Source of the DNA: Mucilaginibacter sp. PAMB04168 | GTDB taxonomy: Bacteria; Bacteroidota; Bacteroidia; Sphingobacteriales; Sphingobacteriaceae | Reading direction: 5' to 3' | DNA: 64,000 nt | Assembly (NCBI RefSeq): GCF_039634365.2 | Contig: NZ_CP155079.2 | Location: forward strand, 4,650,001-4,714,000 | In this document: in pieces, positions 27,001-35,406 of the stretch | Layout: each line of letters opens with the position of its first letter | Numbering within the stretch: position 1 is the first letter of the stretch | Made by a program: the position numbers and the translations under genes | The notes under the pieces: generated by a model | What the model was told of the DNA's origin: nothing | Database searches by the model: none | The model's input: only the letters and a program-made list of their open reading frames with translations

Positions 27001-28475
27001 ACACCATTAATGACAAACTCACGGTAAGCAACAGCGTTATCAAGATTGACGGCATGACGCTGACCGACCCAAGAGGCGGCAAGGCAATAGCTAATGGCAC
27101 GGTAGACTTAACTAACATTTCCACTCCTACTTTAGACATTAACATACAAGCAACCAAGTTGATGGCGCTAAATACTACTTTTAGAGATAACCGCCTCTAT
27201 TATGGTACCGCCTTTGGTACCGGCCGCTTTAGCTTCACCGGCCCGATTGATAATATGAATATCGACATCAAGGCCAAGACTGAAGAAGGTACGGTATTCA
27301 ATATTCCGTTAAACACATCGGCCACAGCAGGTGAATACGATTTTATACGCTTTGTGAGCCACACCGATTCTACTAAGGTTATTTCGAGCAGAAATGCGTT
27401 CAAAGGCGTAACGCTGAACTTTGACCTTTCGGCAGATGAGAAAACATTAGTGCGCATCACAACAGACTTAGGTTTACTGGAAGGCCGCGGAACCGCCAGT
27501 GGGCTTAAACTTAACATTAACAGCCTGGGCGATTTTGATATGCGGGGCGACTTCCTGATCAATTCGGGTAAATTTGAATTTACGGCCAAAAACTTTATCA
27601 GCAAAAACTTTCAAATTAACCAGGGTGGTTCACTACGCTGGACAGGAAATCCATCAAATGCCGAGATCAATCTAAACGCCATCTATGAGTTAAGAGCTAA
27701 TATTGCGCCATTGTACCAAGCCGCTGGCCAGCAATCACCACAGGGCACAAGGCAGGAATTGGTACAGGCGCAGCTTTATTTAACACGTACCTTGCTACAA
27801 CCTAACATTGAATTTGATTTTAACTTCCCGCTCAATCCAAGCATTAAGGATGATATGGGTGCCTATCTTTCGGACGTTAATAACCGTAACCAGCAGGCAT
27901 TAAGCTTAATTGTAAGACGGCAGTTTGCCCCTGGTACAGGTACCAATATCAATGAGCAGGTTTTAGGTACGGCAACATCCGCAGCCAGCGAGTTTTTCTT
28001 TAACAAACTCAATAGCTATATTGCACAATCAACCAATTTCCGAAGTCTGGATATCAATATACGCTCACAAAGTGACGCCAGTGCATCACTGCGATTATTT
28101 AACGATCGTGTTTTGCTTAACGGAAGTGTATACAACGCGTTAGGGACTAATGACCTTTTTAGCAATAATTCGGCTAATATCTTCAACTCTGGTTTTAGGG
28201 CATTAACAACCGACTTCAATGCAGAATATCTTATCCGTAGCGATGGCCAGTTACGGGGCAGGTTTTCTTATCGCGTGTTGAATACCACTACAATTACTAG
28301 TTCAATCTCTGCTGCACAGTATGTTAATGGTTTGGGCTTGATCTATCAACGTGATTTTGATACGTTTGGCGAGTTTTTCAGGAATTTGTTCAGGAGAGGC
28401 AGAACGCCTTCTACACCAGTACAGCCGTCAAACAGTACAACGCCGGCTATTATTGACGACCCGGACGAAGAGTAA
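24066..28475 (+). CDS. tamB: translocation/assembly module TamB (DUF490)
   Basis: 1469 residues from the first ATG. TamB is an inner-membrane-anchored beta-taco protein of the AsmA/VPS13-like superfamily that spans the periplasm and takes part in outer-membrane assembly or lipid transport. The long repetitive beta-rich body (LNGSVYLKKL-type strands, repeated N-G-x-V-x-L) ends with the DUF490 domain, seen in FNFPLNPSIKDDMGAYLSD and QALSLIVRRQF. The C-terminus is Pro/Thr-rich and acidic. Upstream of the ATG the same frame stays open to 23991 and encodes a textbook membrane helix (IALVLVLIVLLIVSIMLVLI), so the real protein must start earlier; see the finding on the start site. Confidence 0.9.
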   Translation: MLVLIQYKPVQTWAARKAAKYLSEELHTKVDIKSLYVKPFSSVVLEDFYVLDKQKDTLLRTPLLEVELSDFSIFNSLKDRHIEFKRIQLNNGSVYLKKLKDSTTNVQFIIDYFNRPADTIKKAGKPWTLNFDRIGISNFHFRYKNSLNRTATPHQVNFNDLDVSRFTTVLTGMDLKNHLFKGNLQNLTLHEKSGFIVKSLSVNATVDTNQIRLQNLFLATPNSRLKDYFRMRYKSFDDFSDFENKVVMDADLKSSHLSSTDIGYFTSSLGKINFELDLSGRASGKVNHIKARNLTVSAGQATYLKGNFELKGLPEWETTRLALDFDQLATNKKDLDNLYSRFTGTPNRKLPEFLAKFGNISFNGQLNGTQNNFNLKGTFKTLLGRLNPNINLRFNDKGVPAYKGTVAATNFNLAHLLDNSMLGRSTFSAKIDGSGDELKNLRTDLDAQINYLDFKGYTYHNISTKGSFKNQIAKANVKVADHNIKLNLTGNVNLKPASPQYQLAGTIKDARLNKLGFIKDTLTLSTTINTNFSGNNANNLQGFVSLTPTRVSTPHENYVVDSLMLTATGLGSNRTISLQSDLADGSIKGRFDLNTLPSYYKTIAKKYIPSLKTKIYKPGFQDFEFRLNLKNLDPALLIFAPDLKIPEGGTFVGRFNSANKTATLSGLIKTVQYGKMVFHDFIVDESTADSLLNLNVSLSKVDLTDSLYIKDINITNFLRNDSLNFNVKLSDKNATNQLDLYGLVEFGRDTTAKLKLLPSEVVLERESWRLTEQVRIRLLNGKTQVEGFELSNGEQHVRIDGFISSSAKDRLKLQFDKFRMSTLNQLTKSGGVLLGGALSGDVNLSAVLKAPGIDANMRIDSLMMNKTLVGDVKIVSDLDNERKRANVKMNILNRGLETLNIAGAYYLNKESGDKLDFDVRMDQTEAVIFAPFIKNLVSDVKGTISADLKLTGAPSNPQLNGDITLANTGVTVDYLKVPYTINDKLTVSNSVIKIDGMTLTDPRGGKAIANGTVDLTNISTPTLDINIQATKLMALNTTFRDNRLYYGTAFGTGRFSFTGPIDNMNIDIKAKTEEGTVFNIPLNTSATAGEYDFIRFVSHTDSTKVISSRNAFKGVTLNFDLSADEKTLVRITTDLGLLEGRGTASGLKLNINSLGDFDMRGDFLINSGKFEFTAKNFISKNFQINQGGSLRWTGNPSNAEINLNAIYELRANIAPLYQAAGQQSPQGTRQELVQAQLYLTRTLLQPNIEFDFNFPLNPSIKDDMGAYLSDVNNRNQQALSLIVRRQFAPGTGTNINEQVLGTATSAASEFFFNKLNSYIAQSTNFRSLDINIRSQSDASASLRLFNDRVLLNGSVYNALGTNDLFSNNSANIFNSGFRALTTDFNAEYLIRSDGQLRGRFSYRVLNTTTITSSISAAQYVNGLGLIYQRDFDTFGEFFRNLFRRGRTPSTPVQPSNSTTPAIIDDPDEE

Positions 28476-28488
28476 GCTTAATTTTTGC

Positions 28489-29676
28489 TTAAAAAAGCTG
28501 AACGTTAAATATTTGCCCAACCTCAAACTGAATTTGCTCCGCAGGTAAACTGATAAATCCTTCGGCCTGCATTAAATTCACCATATCACCCGATGTTGAG
28601 GTATCCACCGGCGTAGCAATTATCTTATTCTCCTGGCTCGACAGGCGTACCAACACATGATAGGTAAGCGCTGGTTTAAAGGTGGTGCTTTTACCAAGCT
28701 CAGCTTTAATAGTTGATAGCGGTACCCTAAGCGAACTGTATAACCAGGCTTTAAAGTACAACTGGAAACAGACCCAGGTAGAAACCGGGTTACCAGGAAA
28801 ACCAAATGCAAGCACGCCGCTTTTAAACTTGCCAAACAACAGGGGCTTACCCGGCTTTTGTGCAATACTGTGAAAAACAGTTTGCATACCCAATTGCTGT
28901 AAAACCTGTGGCAGGTAGTCAAACTTACCTTTAGAAACCGCCCCCGAAAAGAGTAGCACGTCATACTGCTGAAGCATAGTTGATAGCTGTGTCGTCATGC
29001 CCATAGGTTCATCGGGTAAATGATAACCGGTGGCCTTAATACCCTCTTCCTGTAGCGCAGCTAAGAGCATGTAACTATTTGATTGCCTTATTTGATGTGG
29101 TTTGGGTTGTTGGGTTACCGGTACCAGTTCATCTCCGGTTGCACAAACGGCTATGCGTGGCAGGCAATAAACCTTTACCCTGCTCAGCCCCACCGATGCC
29201 ATTATTGCTATTATTGCCGGCGTAATTTTAACACCCGGTTTAACCAATATCTGTTCTGCCTTTTCATCGGTACCTTGCAGATGCACATTTTGGTAAGGCG
29301 TTACAGCATCCAGGTTTACCTGTGCCACCTGTTCGGCTATCTCTATATCCTCATACCTGATCACCGCGTCCGTACCTATAGGCAGCATAGCGCCGGTCAT
29401 TATTTCGATACACTTATCGGGATTGTATAATTGCTTTTGCGGGTGCCCTGCCGGCTGAATATCCTCAATAGGGAATTGTCGAATTCCATTTTGAAACGCA
29501 GCACTGTTAACAGCTATGCCATCCATTGTGGCGCGGTGAAAAGGAGGGAAGTCGCGGTCGGCAATTACCGGCTGAGCCAATATGCGGCCGACAGATTGTA
29601 GCAGATCGATCTCCTCGGGGGGGAAGCTTTGTGCTTGATCATTTACGAGTTGCAGCGCCTCAGATACAGCTATCAT
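28489..29676 (-). CDS. moeA: molybdopterin molybdenumtransferase MoeA
   Basis: 395 residues. MoeA inserts molybdate into adenylylated molybdopterin. Visible motifs are FHRATMDGIAV (domain I), CATGDELV in the MPT-binding domain, SGAVSKGKFDYLP (usually SGGVS), and FGFPGNPVSTWV. The gene is the last in the molybdenum block; its start overlaps the moeB stop by 4 nt, so the two are translationally coupled. No separate mogA/moaB (molybdopterin adenylyltransferase) is seen in the window. Confidence 0.94.
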   Translation of the reverse strand: MIAVSEALQLVNDQAQSFPPEEIDLLQSVGRILAQPVIADRDFPPFHRATMDGIAVNSAAFQNGIRQFPIEDIQPAGHPQKQLYNPDKCIEIMTGAMLPIGTDAVIRYEDIEIAEQVAQVNLDAVTPYQNVHLQGTDEKAEQILVKPGVKITPAIIAIMASVGLSRVKVYCLPRIAVCATGDELVPVTQQPKPHQIRQSNSYMLLAALQEEGIKATGYHLPDEPMGMTTQLSTMLQQYDVLLFSGAVSKGKFDYLPQVLQQLGMQTVFHSIAQKPGKPLLFGKFKSGVLAFGFPGNPVSTWVCFQLYFKAWLYSSLRVPLSTIKAELGKSTTFKPALTYHVLVRLSSQENKIIATPVDTSTSGDMVNLMQAEGFISLPAEQIQFEVGQIFNVQLF

Positions 29677-30833
29677 AAGGTCCCTCCTAATTTTTCACCG
29701 GGGAGGGCCTCCGATGTTAAAATATACTCATCGTCGAACTCATCCTGCCAATATTCCATCCCTCCAATTACACTATAGATAGTTGCAGTGGGGTAGTAAG
29801 CTTGCAACATTTGAGCAGCTTTGTTGCTACGGGCGCCTTTTTGGCAAAATGTAACTATGGGTATATCTGTTTGCAAAGTAATATCAGCTGGCTTAAACTG
29901 CATTAAAGGCATCGAAACAGCCGCTTTCAAATGTTCATCAGCAAACTCATCTGCCTCACGAACATCAATCAGTTTAAAACTTTTTCCAGCTTCGTACCAG
30001 TCATATAATTCCTCTACCGAAAGCGGTGCTACAGTATTACAAACGACCGCATCGTAGCTTGGCTGCAAAGTGCTTAGCTGCCTGTTAGCAGGCTTGGCTT
30101 TCAATTTTATTTTATATTGCTCATCCTGCAAAAAGTCAAATATCTGCAGGTAGCCTGATAGTGTTTGCCCAACGCCGGTAATAACTTTAATAGCTTGCAG
30201 GGCTTGCTGGCAACCTACAATACCTGGCACAACACCCAATACACCCGCCGTATTGCAATCGGGTATCTCACTTGCCACTGGCGCCGTTGGATAAAGGCAC
30301 CGATAGGTTGGCCCACCCCGATAGTTAAATACGCTTACATGCCCTTCATACTGTTGCACAGCACCATACACTAGCGGCTTGTTGAGTATAACGCAGGCAT
30401 CATTCAGCAAATAGCGGGCACTGAAATTATCGGTTGCATCTATTACTACATCATATTTTTGGATGATAGGTAACGCGTTTTGGGGTATTATGGCTTCGTT
30501 ATACACTTGAAAGCTCACGTCGCGGTTCAGGCCTTGTAGTTTAGCGGCGGCCACTGCTGCTTTGCTTTGGCCAACCTCGCTCTCGTTGTACAAAACCTGT
30601 CTATGCAGATTAGTAGAGCTAATAACATCATGATCTATAATGCCAATTTTGCCTACGCCCATCCCTGTTAAATATTGCAGAACGGGCACACCAAGTCCTC
30701 CGGCACCTACAACCAACACACTGGCTTTGCTTAACTTTTGTTGCGCCGCTTCACCAAAATTAGCCAATTGCATTTGGCGGGAGTACCGATTGTTGAAAGA
30801 AGAGGTTGGTTCTGTATGTGAAAACGTTTCCAT
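29673..30833 (-). CDS. moeB: MoeB/ThiF adenylyltransferase fused to rhodanese
   Basis: 386 residues in two domains. Residues about 15-250 are an E1-like ThiF domain that adenylates the MoaD C-terminal glycine: VVGAGGLGVPVLQYL nucleotide loop, STNLHRQVLY with the Arg finger, and DATDNFSARYLLND. Residues about 270-370 are a rhodanese domain with active Cys in TFCQKGARS that could supply sulfur, like MOCS3/Uba4. The zinc-binding Cys pairs of E. coli MoeB are not seen: TYRC has only one Cys, and the later CxxC is absent. It is 2 bp after moaA. Confidence 0.92.
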   Translation of the reverse strand: METFSHTEPTSSFNNRYSRQMQLANFGEAAQQKLSKASVLVVGAGGLGVPVLQYLTGMGVGKIGIIDHDVISSTNLHRQVLYNESEVGQSKAAVAAAKLQGLNRDVSFQVYNEAIIPQNALPIIQKYDVVIDATDNFSARYLLNDACVILNKPLVYGAVQQYEGHVSVFNYRGGPTYRCLYPTAPVASEIPDCNTAGVLGVVPGIVGCQQALQAIKVITGVGQTLSGYLQIFDFLQDEQYKIKLKAKPANRQLSTLQPSYDAVVCNTVAPLSVEELYDWYEAGKSFKLIDVREADEFADEHLKAAVSMPLMQFKPADITLQTDIPIVTFCQKGARSNKAAQMLQAYYPTATIYSVIGGMEYWQDEFDDEYILTSEALPGEKLGGTL

Positions 30834-30835
30834 AG

Positions 30836-31831
30836 CTATCCACCCAAAACCGACATTGATGTATGAATAGCACCTTTACTGGCAACTTCGGCCGCATAGC
30901 CGTCGCGCTCACGCTGACTTACAGCATGCAATATAGCTTGTTCTAAATCATCTATGGAGGCCCCTTTGCGCAATAAATCGCGCAGGTTAATTACAGGCGG
31001 GCCATACAGGCACGTGCGCAGTTCGCCCGTTGCCGAAAGGCGGATACGGTTACAGGTGCCGCAAAAAGTACGGCTAAAGGAAGGGATAATCCCAAAACTT
31101 CCTTTATAACCCGATATTTTATAATTAACCGAAGTTGAATTGGCATCGCTGATTAAGCGGTTAATTTCAGGATAATATTGCTCGATGTGACCATAGATAC
31201 GCTTGTAATCCCAGTCTGACTGTACCTGCGATCCGTCGCTGCCGTTGAAAGGCATTTCTTCCAGAAAACGTACGGATAGTGAATGATTTTTGGTAAGTTC
31301 AATAAAGGGCACAATGTCCTGAATATTTTTATTCTCGGCTACCACGCAGTTTAGTTTTACCTCGAAGCCGTTATCCAGCAGCTTGAAAATGCCGGCATAA
31401 ACGCTGTCGAAGGTGTCGCGGCGTGTTATATGTTCAAAGCGCTCGCGGCTCAATGAATCCAAACTGATATTGATCTTGCGGATACCCATTTGCAATAACT
31501 CAGCCTGGTATTTGGCAGAGAGCGTACCATTACTGGTAACCGTAATTTCGTTTAAGCCTTTTACAACACTCAACTTTTTGAGAAAAGGCATAATACCATT
31601 ACGCACAAAAGGCTCGCCGCCGGTAATACGTATTTTGGATATACCCAGGTTACAGAAAGTGGTTGATAAAAGCAGCATCTCGTCAAAAGTCATCAACTCT
31701 TTGCGCGGAGCAAAGTTGATGCCTTCTTCGGGCATGCAGTAATAGCATCTGAAATTGCAGCGGTCGGTTACCGAAAGCCGCAGGTAATTCAGCTGCCTGC
31801 CATATTTATCAATCAATAAGCTCTGCTTCAT
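30836..31831 (-). CDS. moaA: GTP 3',8-cyclase MoaA
   Basis: 331 residues. A radical-SAM enzyme that, with MoaC, turns GTP into cyclic pyranopterin monophosphate. The N-terminal cluster motif is CNFRCYYC (CX3CX2C). The C-terminal cluster is carried by FCGTCNRIRLSATGELRTC. The chain ends in Gly-Gly, which MoaA needs for activity. It is 4 bp after moaE. Confidence 0.97.
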   Translation of the reverse strand: MKQSLLIDKYGRQLNYLRLSVTDRCNFRCYYCMPEEGINFAPRKELMTFDEMLLLSTTFCNLGISKIRITGGEPFVRNGIMPFLKKLSVVKGLNEITVTSNGTLSAKYQAELLQMGIRKINISLDSLSRERFEHITRRDTFDSVYAGIFKLLDNGFEVKLNCVVAENKNIQDIVPFIELTKNHSLSVRFLEEMPFNGSDGSQVQSDWDYKRIYGHIEQYYPEINRLISDANSTSVNYKISGYKGSFGIIPSFSRTFCGTCNRIRLSATGELRTCLYGPPVINLRDLLRKGASIDDLEQAILHAVSQRERDGYAAEVASKGAIHTSMSVLGG

Positions 31832-31835
31832 TATA

Positions 31836-32246
31836 TTAAGGATGGGCGTTTACCCAAACACTATTATCTTCGTAAAATTCCTTTTTCCAAATAGGTACTG
31901 TCTTTTTCAACTCATCGATTAAAAAGCGGCAGGCCTCAAAAGAGGCATCGCGATGTGCCGATGATACACCTATAACAACTACCGGCGTTCCAGGATATTT
32001 AGCGCCTACCGCATGTATTATAGCCAGATTAACCAGTGGCCATTTATTGTAAGCCTCATTAGCCAAATGCTCCATTTGCCGGATGGCCATAGCATCATAA
32101 GCTTCAAAATCCAGCCTGATTACTTCTTTGCCTTTTGAATGATTGCGTACCGTACCTATAAAAAAGTTAACGGCACCAGCCTCGGCCGAATGCAGATAGG
32201 CATACGCCTCATTCAAATCTATATGTTCAACTAACTTAATTAACAC
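31836..32246 (-). CDS. moaE: molybdopterin synthase catalytic subunit MoaE
   Basis: 136 residues. It converts cyclic pyranopterin monophosphate to molybdopterin using thiocarboxylated MoaD. The GAVNFFIGTVRNHSKGKEV segment and the basic active site in the final stretch (VPIWKKEFYED with the two catalytic lysines) are intact. Slightly shorter than E. coli MoaE (150). 17 bp after moaD. Confidence 0.95.
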   Translation of the reverse strand: MLIKLVEHIDLNEAYAYLHSAEAGAVNFFIGTVRNHSKGKEVIRLDFEAYDAMAIRQMEHLANEAYNKWPLVNLAIIHAVGAKYPGTPVVVIGVSSAHRDASFEACRFLIDELKKTVPIWKKEFYEDNSVWVNAHP

Positions 32247-32262
32247 GTTTATCGTTTGCTTA

Positions 32263-32502
32263 TTATCCGCCGCTAACCGGCGGAATTAATGCAATTTCCT
32301 GGTCGGGGTTTATTAAATCTTCATCGCTGGCATACTCACTGTTTACCGCTACGGCCAGTGAAGTTAGGCCCTGCATGGCCGGGTATTGCTGCGCTAACCA
32401 ATTCTTTAAGGCCTTTACCGTACCAATACCGGCATCGGCAGGAATAGTAAGCCTGCTCTGTCCTGTAATTTCGCGGGTTATCCCAAAAAGCAATACTTTC
32501 AT
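32263..32502 (-). CDS. moaD: molybdopterin synthase sulfur carrier MoaD
   Basis: 79 residues from the Met at 32502; ten upstream codons are discarded because MKVLLFGITREITG is the usual beta-grasp beginning. The chain ends PPVSGG, the double glycine that is adenylated by MoeB and thiocarboxylated. It follows modC by 57 bp, joining the transport and synthesis halves of the cluster. Confidence 0.92.
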   Translation of the reverse strand: MKVLLFGITREITGQSRLTIPADAGIGTVKALKNWLAQQYPAMQGLTSLAVAVNSEYASDEDLINPDQEIALIPPVSGG

Positions 32503-32559
32503 TTGTTGTCTGTTTAAGAAACTGACCGTCATACTAAAGGTTTCTTAATAATTATAAAG

Positions 32560-33414
32560 TTACAAAAGCTTTTGTAAAGATAAGTCAGCTGCATGTATAC
32601 TTACCCGGGTGCCGATGCTTAAACCTGCTGTTTGTTCAGTTTCACTCAGCTGAATTACAGCATGACCGGTTAGTACCTGTATGATACCATTATTCACTCC
32701 AATAACTTCCCCTATAACCATTAGCCCGTTAGTATACTGCTGTAAGCCGAATACCTGTGCCGGACTGCCAATTTGTTGTATGCTGCCTGCATCCAAACTA
32801 ATAACGTTCTCAGCCAGTTTGTAAACCTCGGGTACATCGTGGCTTACCAGCAACGTAGTGACGCCATATTTATGATGCACTATTTTCAACTCATCCTGTA
32901 AAGCTATACGGGTGCTATGGTCAAGTGCCGAGAGCGGTTCATCCAGCAACAGCAGTTGCGGCCTGCGTAATAGGGCCCGGGCCAGCGCCACGCGTTGCTT
33001 CTGCCCACCTGATAGTAACTCCGGTCTTTTATCGGCCAGCGCCTGCATATTCAGGGTAAGCAGTAATGAGTTCACCTGTAGCTTGTCTCCTGCATCCGGT
33101 AAGGCATACAGCAAGTTTTCGCGCACTGTCATGTTCGGAAAAAGCGCATAATCCTGAAAAAGAAAACCAACATTCCGTTTTTGCGGGGGAAGATTAACTT
33201 TACGTACTGTATCCAGCCAAACTTCTCCATTCACTTCTATGTAGCCTTCTTCCGGCTGCATTAGTCCTGCAAGTATCCGTAAAAGAGAGGTCTTGCCGGC
33301 GCCCGACGGCCCGAAAACCGCGGTAAAAGAACCTTGGGCCAGGTTTGTATTTATTACCAATTCACCATTCCCGCCAGCCATGTGAAGTTTTTTACGGATA
33401 TCGATTCTAATCAT
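32560..33414 (-). CDS. modC: molybdate ABC transporter ATPase ModC
   Basis: 284 residues. Walker A GPSGAGKTS near residue 35, Q-loop FLFQDYALFPNMTV, signature LSGGQKQRVALARAL, Walker B LLLLDEPLSALD and switch His in LLVSHDVPEV are all present. The C-terminal part (about 230-284) looks like a single Mop/TOBE regulatory domain, shorter than in E. coli ModC. The start overlaps the modB stop by 4 nt. Confidence 0.93.
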   Translation of the reverse strand: MIRIDIRKKLHMAGGNGELVINTNLAQGSFTAVFGPSGAGKTSLLRILAGLMQPEEGYIEVNGEVWLDTVRKVNLPPQKRNVGFLFQDYALFPNMTVRENLLYALPDAGDKLQVNSLLLTLNMQALADKRPELLSGGQKQRVALARALLRRPQLLLLDEPLSALDHSTRIALQDELKIVHHKYGVTTLLVSHDVPEVYKLAENVISLDAGSIQQIGSPAQVFGLQQYTNGLMVIGEVIGVNNGIIQVLTGHAVIQLSETEQTAGLSIGTRVSIHAADLSLQKLL

Positions 33415-34085
33415 ACCGGCAAACCCTTTCTGGCAAGTCGCTTGTTAATGAGATAAACTGAGAGCAGAATAATGAAGGCTACAACCAGTATGATACCGGC
33501 ATAAACATGCGCCGCCTTAAAGTTTAAAGCTTCAACCTCTGTGTAAATTGCAATACTGGCAACCCGTGTAACCCCCGGTATATTGCCGCCTATCATCAGC
33601 ACCAAGCCAAACTCGCCTATAGTATGTGCAAAAGTGAGTATGGTGCCGGTTAATAAGGCCGGCTTAATATTAGGCAGCAGTACATGTACAAACGTTTGCC
33701 AATTGGATTTACCCAATGTTTGCGAAGCTTCACGCAAACTGGGAGGTAAGGCCTCCAGTCCCGCTTGTACAGGGTGCACCATAAATGGCAAACTGTAAAT
33801 AATGGACCCGATAACCAACCCGGGGAATGAAAAAACTAATCGTACATTGAACACCCATTCGAGAAACTTACCCAAGCCACTGTTAGGACTAAAGGCCAGT
33901 AAAAGGTAAAAGCCTAAAACAGAGGGCGGCAATACCAGTGGCAAGCCAACAATAGCTTCGGCAACGGCCTTTAAGGGTGATTTACTTTTGGCCAGCAAAG
34001 CCGCCAATGGTATACCTATGGCCAGCAAGCAAACGGTTGTTACCATTGCCAGTTTTAGGGTAAGCCATAAAGGTTGATAATCCAT
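33411..34085 (-). CDS. modB: molybdate ABC transporter permease ModB
   Basis: 224 residues with five to six membrane helices. The permease EAA-like loop is EASQTLGKSNWQTFVHVLLP. The LPPSVLGFYLLLAFSP and HTIGEFGLVLMIGGNIPG blocks are typical of ModB. It lies 43 bp after modA. Confidence 0.94.
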   Translation of the reverse strand: MDYQPLWLTLKLAMVTTVCLLAIGIPLAALLAKSKSPLKAVAEAIVGLPLVLPPSVLGFYLLLAFSPNSGLGKFLEWVFNVRLVFSFPGLVIGSIIYSLPFMVHPVQAGLEALPPSLREASQTLGKSNWQTFVHVLLPNIKPALLTGTILTFAHTIGEFGLVLMIGGNIPGVTRVASIAIYTEVEALNFKAAHVYAGIILVVAFIILLSVYLINKRLARKGLPV

Positions 34086-34128
34086 CTTTAATTCAGATTG
34101 CTGATACTTGATTTCAGGAAGCCCCTAT

Positions 34129-34872
34129 CTACCTGTAGCCATATTGCTTGAAAATTTGTTTAGCTTTTGCACTGAACAGAAAATTATAAAACGCCTGTGC
34201 ATACTTGCTATTCTTTCCGGCTGCCGGCTTTATGATAACCACGCCCTGTGCAATGGGCCTGTATAGTTTGCTACTTACTTCAGTCCACGTCCCTATACTT
34301 TTCTGTGCCGGCTCAAACACTATCGACTTGGCCGTAAAAGCGGCATCAACAGCACCGGTAAGCAAGTATTGATTTACCTGGGCAACGCTTTCGCCATACA
34401 CTATTTTAGGTTGCAGATCATCAGCCAGTTTTAGCTTTTTGAGCGCCTGCAGGGCTGCCTCGCCGTAAGGCGCCAGCGCGGGATTAGCAATGGCTACTTT
34501 GCGAAACTCATTTTCTTTTAGCGATGCCAAACCGGCTTTTAACGGCTGTTTGCTCCATACTACTAAAGCGCCATAGGCATACACCTTGGGCTTGCCTGTA
34601 GTAAACCCTTTATCAAATAATTCCTGGGGGTATTTCATATCGGCCGACAAGAACGCGTCAAAAGGCGCCCTTTGCTCAATTTGGGCGGTTAACTTTCCGG
34701 ATGAACCAACTATAAGTTCGGCTGTAACACCGGTTTGCTGCTTAAAGGCTTTGGCCAGCACACCGGCTACAAACTGTGCATTAGCAGCTACTGCAATGCG
34801 CAGCTTTTGCGCTGTTGCGGCAAACGGCATTATCATCAATAAAGCAAGAATAAAAATCCATTGCCTTTTCAT
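34129..34872 (-). CDS. modA: periplasmic molybdate-binding protein ModA
   Basis: 247 residues with signal peptide RQWIFILALLMIMPFAATAQ. The mature N-terminus LRIAVAANAQFVAGVLAKAF, the VGSSGKLTAQIEQRAPFDAF block (oxyanion-binding Ser/Ala region) and the final FYNFLFSAKAKQIFKQYGY are ModA hallmarks. 5 bp separate it from the upstream sulfite-oxidase-fold gene, implying cotranscription and a shared periplasmic role. Confidence 0.93.
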   Translation of the reverse strand: MKRQWIFILALLMIMPFAATAQKLRIAVAANAQFVAGVLAKAFKQQTGVTAELIVGSSGKLTAQIEQRAPFDAFLSADMKYPQELFDKGFTTGKPKVYAYGALVVWSKQPLKAGLASLKENEFRKVAIANPALAPYGEAALQALKKLKLADDLQPKIVYGESVAQVNQYLLTGAVDAAFTAKSIVFEPAQKSIGTWTEVSSKLYRPIAQGVVIIKPAAGKNSKYAQAFYNFLFSAKAKQIFKQYGYR

Positions 34873-34877
34873 TCTAA

Positions 34878-35369
34878 TTATTGTTTAAGGGTTACTACTT
34901 CAATGCTCACTACCTGGCGCACCCAACGAGCATGCTCCTTTTCGGCCGGTACAATCATTTGATAGGGCCCGTTCTCTGAAGCCAATAATTTTTTGTCTTC
35001 CTTATCTGCCAGTAAAATGGTGCGGTTAGCAAAAAGAGGGTCAATTTCGGGAAGGGAGTAAATAGCTTTGTAATTATCGGCAGCGGTAACAACAATGTAG
35101 CTGATAATGCTTTTACGTTTAGCGGTATCTCCTAACAAAATGCCGGCTTTGGCAAGCAGGTTGGCCACCGTTACACCGGTATAGCGGTGCACTTTGTCGT
35201 CATGCGCTTTGGCCATTACTACTGCCTGCTTCATTTCACGAAACATTGTTTTATTGATGGTAAAAGTTGCAATGCTATCGCCGCTAATAGTAATGTTTTG
35301 AGCTACTGATTGCAGGCCAAAAGCCATGCACAGCAACAATGGGCACATTACTATATAAAATTTCCTCAT
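34878..35369 (-). CDS. secreted molybdopterin-binding-fold (SUOX-like) protein without ligand Cys
   Basis: 163 residues with signal peptide ending FGLQSVAQ. The mature 140 residues follow the fold of the oxidoreductase molybdopterin-binding domain (PF00174): a YTGVTVANLLAKAGI block, YIVVTAADNYKAIYSL, LADKEDKKLLASENGPYQMIVP and WVRQVVSIEVV. The mature chain has no cysteine, so it cannot ligate Mo as sulfite oxidase does, and it lacks the dimerisation domain. It sits between mobA and modA. A cofactor- or molybdate-handling role is an inference from position. Confidence 0.65.
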   Translation of the reverse strand: MRKFYIVMCPLLLCMAFGLQSVAQNITISGDSIATFTINKTMFREMKQAVVMAKAHDDKVHRYTGVTVANLLAKAGILLGDTAKRKSIISYIVVTAADNYKAIYSLPEIDPLFANRTILLADKEDKKLLASENGPYQMIVPAEKEHARWVRQVVSIEVVTLKQ

Positions 35370-35406
35370 GAGTATATATTAGTTTAACCGGCAAGATAGC
35401 AGTTTT

